This document shows positions 62,046-64,000 of a DNA stretch of 64,000 bases, one piece after another. The position numbers and the translations under genes are program-made. Origin of the DNA: Nocardia pneumoniae NBRC 100136 (lineage in GTDB: Bacteria; Actinomycetota; Actinomycetes; Mycobacteriales; Mycobacteriaceae); the NCBI RefSeq assembly GCF_000308755.1, contig NZ_BAGF01000026.1:1-64000 (forward strand). The letters are read 5' to 3'. The stretch's first letter is position 1. Each line of letters begins with the position of its first letter. The notes below the pieces were generated by a model, which worked only from the letters and a program-made list of their open reading frames with translations, ran no database searches and had not been told where the DNA came from.

Positions 62046-63986
62046 TCAGACCGGATGACCAGGCGGCGTGTGCGCGGGCTGGAATTGGCCCGCGTGCCTG
62101 GAGTCCTCGGCCCTGATGACGTGGGTGACGGCGTTGATCAGCGCGAGGTGGGTGAAGGCCTGTGGGAAGTTGCCCAGGTGACGGCCGCTGCGCGGGTCGA
62201 TCTCCTCGGCGTACAGCCGTAGCGGGCTGGCGAAGCCGAGCAGCCGCTCGCACAGGTGCCTGGCCCGCTGGACCTCACCGATCTCGACCAGCGCGGACAC
62301 CAGCCAGAACGAGCAGATGGTGAACGCTCCTTCCGTGCCGCTCAATCCGTCATCGGTGGTCTCGGTGCGATAGCGCAGCACGAGGCCGTTCTCGGTGAGC
62401 CGGTCGGCGATGGCCAGCACGGTGGCGCGTACCCGGTGGTCCTCCGGCGGCAGGAACCGGGTGAGCACCACCAGCAGTAGCGAGGCGTCCAGCGTGTCGC
62501 CGCCGTAGACCTGGGTGAACACGCCGTCGGAGTTGACCCCGTTGGCCAGGACGTCGTTCTTGATCTCCTCGGCGATGCCGTACCACTCTTCGGCGTGCTC
62601 GTACTGACCGTGCAGCTCGGCGAGTTTCGCGCCGCGGTCCAGCGCCACCCAGCACATCACCTTGGAGGAGGTGAAATGCTGCGGCTCGCCGCGCACCTCC
62701 CAGATGCCGCGGTCGGGCTCCTTCCAATGCGCGATGGCCGCGTGCACCTGGCGGACCAACAGCGGCCACAGGGTCTCCGGCACCTGCTGGCGCGACTTCA
62801 CATGCAGGTACACCGCGTCCAGCATGGTGCCCCAGATATCGTGCTGGTCCTGGTTGTAGGCGTTGTTGCCGACCCGCACCGGCCGGGAGTTGTCGTAGCC
62901 GCTCAGATGATCGAGGACGGATTCGGTGAGCTCCCGCTCACCGCCGATGCCGTAGAGCACCTGCAGCGGAACGGGTTCGCCGTTCTCGCCGGTGGTCGCG
63001 TCGTTGAGGAAGGCGAAGAAGTCGTCGGCCTCGCGGTCGAGGCCGAGCGTGTACAGACCCCACAGCGCGAAACTGGCGTCGCGCACCCAGGTGTAGCGGT
63101 AGTCCCAATTGCGTTCCCCGCCAGGGCTTTCCGGGAGCGACGTGGTCGGCGCCGCCATCAGCGCTCCGGTCGGCGCGTAGGTGAGGCCTTTGAGCGTGAG
63201 CGCACTGCGCTGCAAGAAGTTGCGCCACGGGTGGTCCGGGAACTTGCCCAGGGTGATCCACTGGCGCCAGCATTCGGTGGTCTGCCACATCTTGTGCGCG
63301 GCCTCTTCGAAGGTGCGCGGCGCGGGCAGCTCCGACCAGGTGAGCGCGACGAACACCTCATCGCCCTCCCGCATCCTGGTGCGGGCACGAGCCTCCCTGC
63401 CCTCCAGGCCGAGGCGCAGATCCGTGGTGAGCACCAGGGTGGGGCCAGCGCTCGGATCGTCGCTGCGGACCGCGGTCGCCTCCTCGTACACCTTGCCGGT
63501 GTACTCCCAGCGGGCGGTGGCCCGGTGGTAGTCGAACGTCGGCTCGCAGCTCATCTCCAGCTCGACGGTGCCGTTCACGCACTTCACCGTGCGCAGCAGC
63601 AGGTGCTCGGCATCCCAGTCCATCGGCGTGCGCCGGTGGGTCTTGCTGCGCTGATCGAGGTTGTGCCACCCGCCGAGCACCAGTGCGTCGCGCACGATCA
63701 GCCAGCCGGTGCCGGTCTGCCAGGTGGTCTCCAGGATCATTCCGCCGGGCAGGTAGCGGCGCGCGGCGGGCACGTTGACGCCGTAGGGCCCGATCCGGAA
63801 GTGGCCCGCGCTGCGGTCCAGGATCGCGCCGAAGATGCTCGGCGAGTCCGGCCGCGGCACGCACATCCATTCCACGGCGCCATTGCTGGCGACCAGGCAG
63901 CTGGTCTCACAGTCGGACAGGAACGCGTAGTCGTCGATCGGCGGATGGGCACCGTGGCGGTGCGGCTCCGGGAGGTTCGACGGCAT
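62046..63986 (-). CDS. Glycoside hydrolase family 15 protein, trehalase-type
   Basis: A 646-residue GH15 enzyme. An N-terminal beta-sandwich (about 1-230) precedes the (alpha/alpha)6 barrel with ERNWDYRYTWVRDASFAL (signature), catalytic glutamate in EPDRGIWEVRG and the second in GTEGAFTICSFWL. In mycobacteria the same gene (Rv2402) near lepA encodes trehalase; glucoamylase is the alternative. No signal peptide, so cytoplasmic trehalose turnover is likely. Start ATG 63986 is near the right edge; a start beyond the window cannot be excluded. Confidence 0.9.
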   Translation of the reverse strand: MPSNLPEPHRHGAHPPIDDYAFLSDCETSCLVASNGAVEWMCVPRPDSPSIFGAILDRSAGHFRIGPYGVNVPAARRYLPGGMILETTWQTGTGWLIVRDALVLGGWHNLDQRSKTHRRTPMDWDAEHLLLRTVKCVNGTVELEMSCEPTFDYHRATARWEYTGKVYEEATAVRSDDPSAGPTLVLTTDLRLGLEGREARARTRMREGDEVFVALTWSELPAPRTFEEAAHKMWQTTECWRQWITLGKFPDHPWRNFLQRSALTLKGLTYAPTGALMAAPTTSLPESPGGERNWDYRYTWVRDASFALWGLYTLGLDREADDFFAFLNDATTGENGEPVPLQVLYGIGGERELTESVLDHLSGYDNSRPVRVGNNAYNQDQHDIWGTMLDAVYLHVKSRQQVPETLWPLLVRQVHAAIAHWKEPDRGIWEVRGEPQHFTSSKVMCWVALDRGAKLAELHGQYEHAEEWYGIAEEIKNDVLANGVNSDGVFTQVYGGDTLDASLLLVVLTRFLPPEDHRVRATVLAIADRLTENGLVLRYRTETTDDGLSGTEGAFTICSFWLVSALVEIGEVQRARHLCERLLGFASPLRLYAEEIDPRSGRHLGNFPQAFTHLALINAVTHVIRAEDSRHAGQFQPAHTPPGHPV

Positions 63987-64000
63987 GCCATCGGCATGAT

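Overview
The window reads as chromosomal DNA of a high-GC actinobacterium of the order Mycobacteriales, most likely Nocardia. Evidence: very high GC with GTG starts and ATGA/GTGA gene overlaps; an EspG/PE-like/PPE-like type VII secretion cassette; glucosyl-3-phosphoglycerate phosphatase and OctT of the methylglucose lipopolysaccharide pathway; a mymA-type operon; and a gene order that follows the Mycobacterium tuberculosis region from about Rv2446c to Rv2402. The genus is inferred from gene content, not from a marker gene.

Two blocks of core genes frame the window. Left (1-8.8 kb): DUF4233 membrane protein, ndk, RNase E (rne), rplU-rpmA, obg, proB. Right (30.4-63.9 kb): proA, a MoxR ATPase/VWA pair, an Hsp90-like/TPR pair, nadD-rsfS-gpgP-octT-degV, comEA-comEC-holA, rpsT, lepA, a dynamin-like GTPase with a low-complexity partner, and a GH15 trehalase-type hydrolase.

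Between proB and proA lies an accessory stretch (8.8-30.3 kb). It holds a decayed VapC-type PIN toxin, an espG/PE-like/PPE-like cassette without secretion machinery, a small secreted protein, an O-methyltransferase, a MerR regulator with a mymA-like operon (esterase, SDR, di-iron protein, Baeyer-Villiger-type monooxygenase), a 2-hydroxyacid dehydrogenase, a stand-alone LigD-type polymerase, an RHH/MazF toxin-antitoxin pair with a palindromic operator, a RecQ-like helicase ending in a phosphoribosyltransferase-like segment, an epoxide-hydrolase-like protein, RtcB RNA ligase, a glutamine-synthetase-like/amidohydrolase pair and ribokinase.

A second accessory patch (48.1-55.6 kb) sits between holA and lepA. 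It carries a frameshifted gene, a DUF2798 protein, an aldo/keto reductase, an XRE regulator with in-frame 75-bp tandem repeats at its 5' end, aquaporin preceded by 76-bp tandem repeats, a PemK/MazF-like protein and a two-gene AAA-ATPase/DUF4276 module. That module looks like a split OLD-type (PARIS-like) phage-defence system and is the best candidate for an undescribed system here. Other oddities are a dynamin-like GTPase whose P-loop lysine is replaced by methionine, the Hsp90/TPR module, and several short in-frame or promoter-proximal duplications. No tRNA, rRNA, CRISPR array or insertion sequence was recognised.
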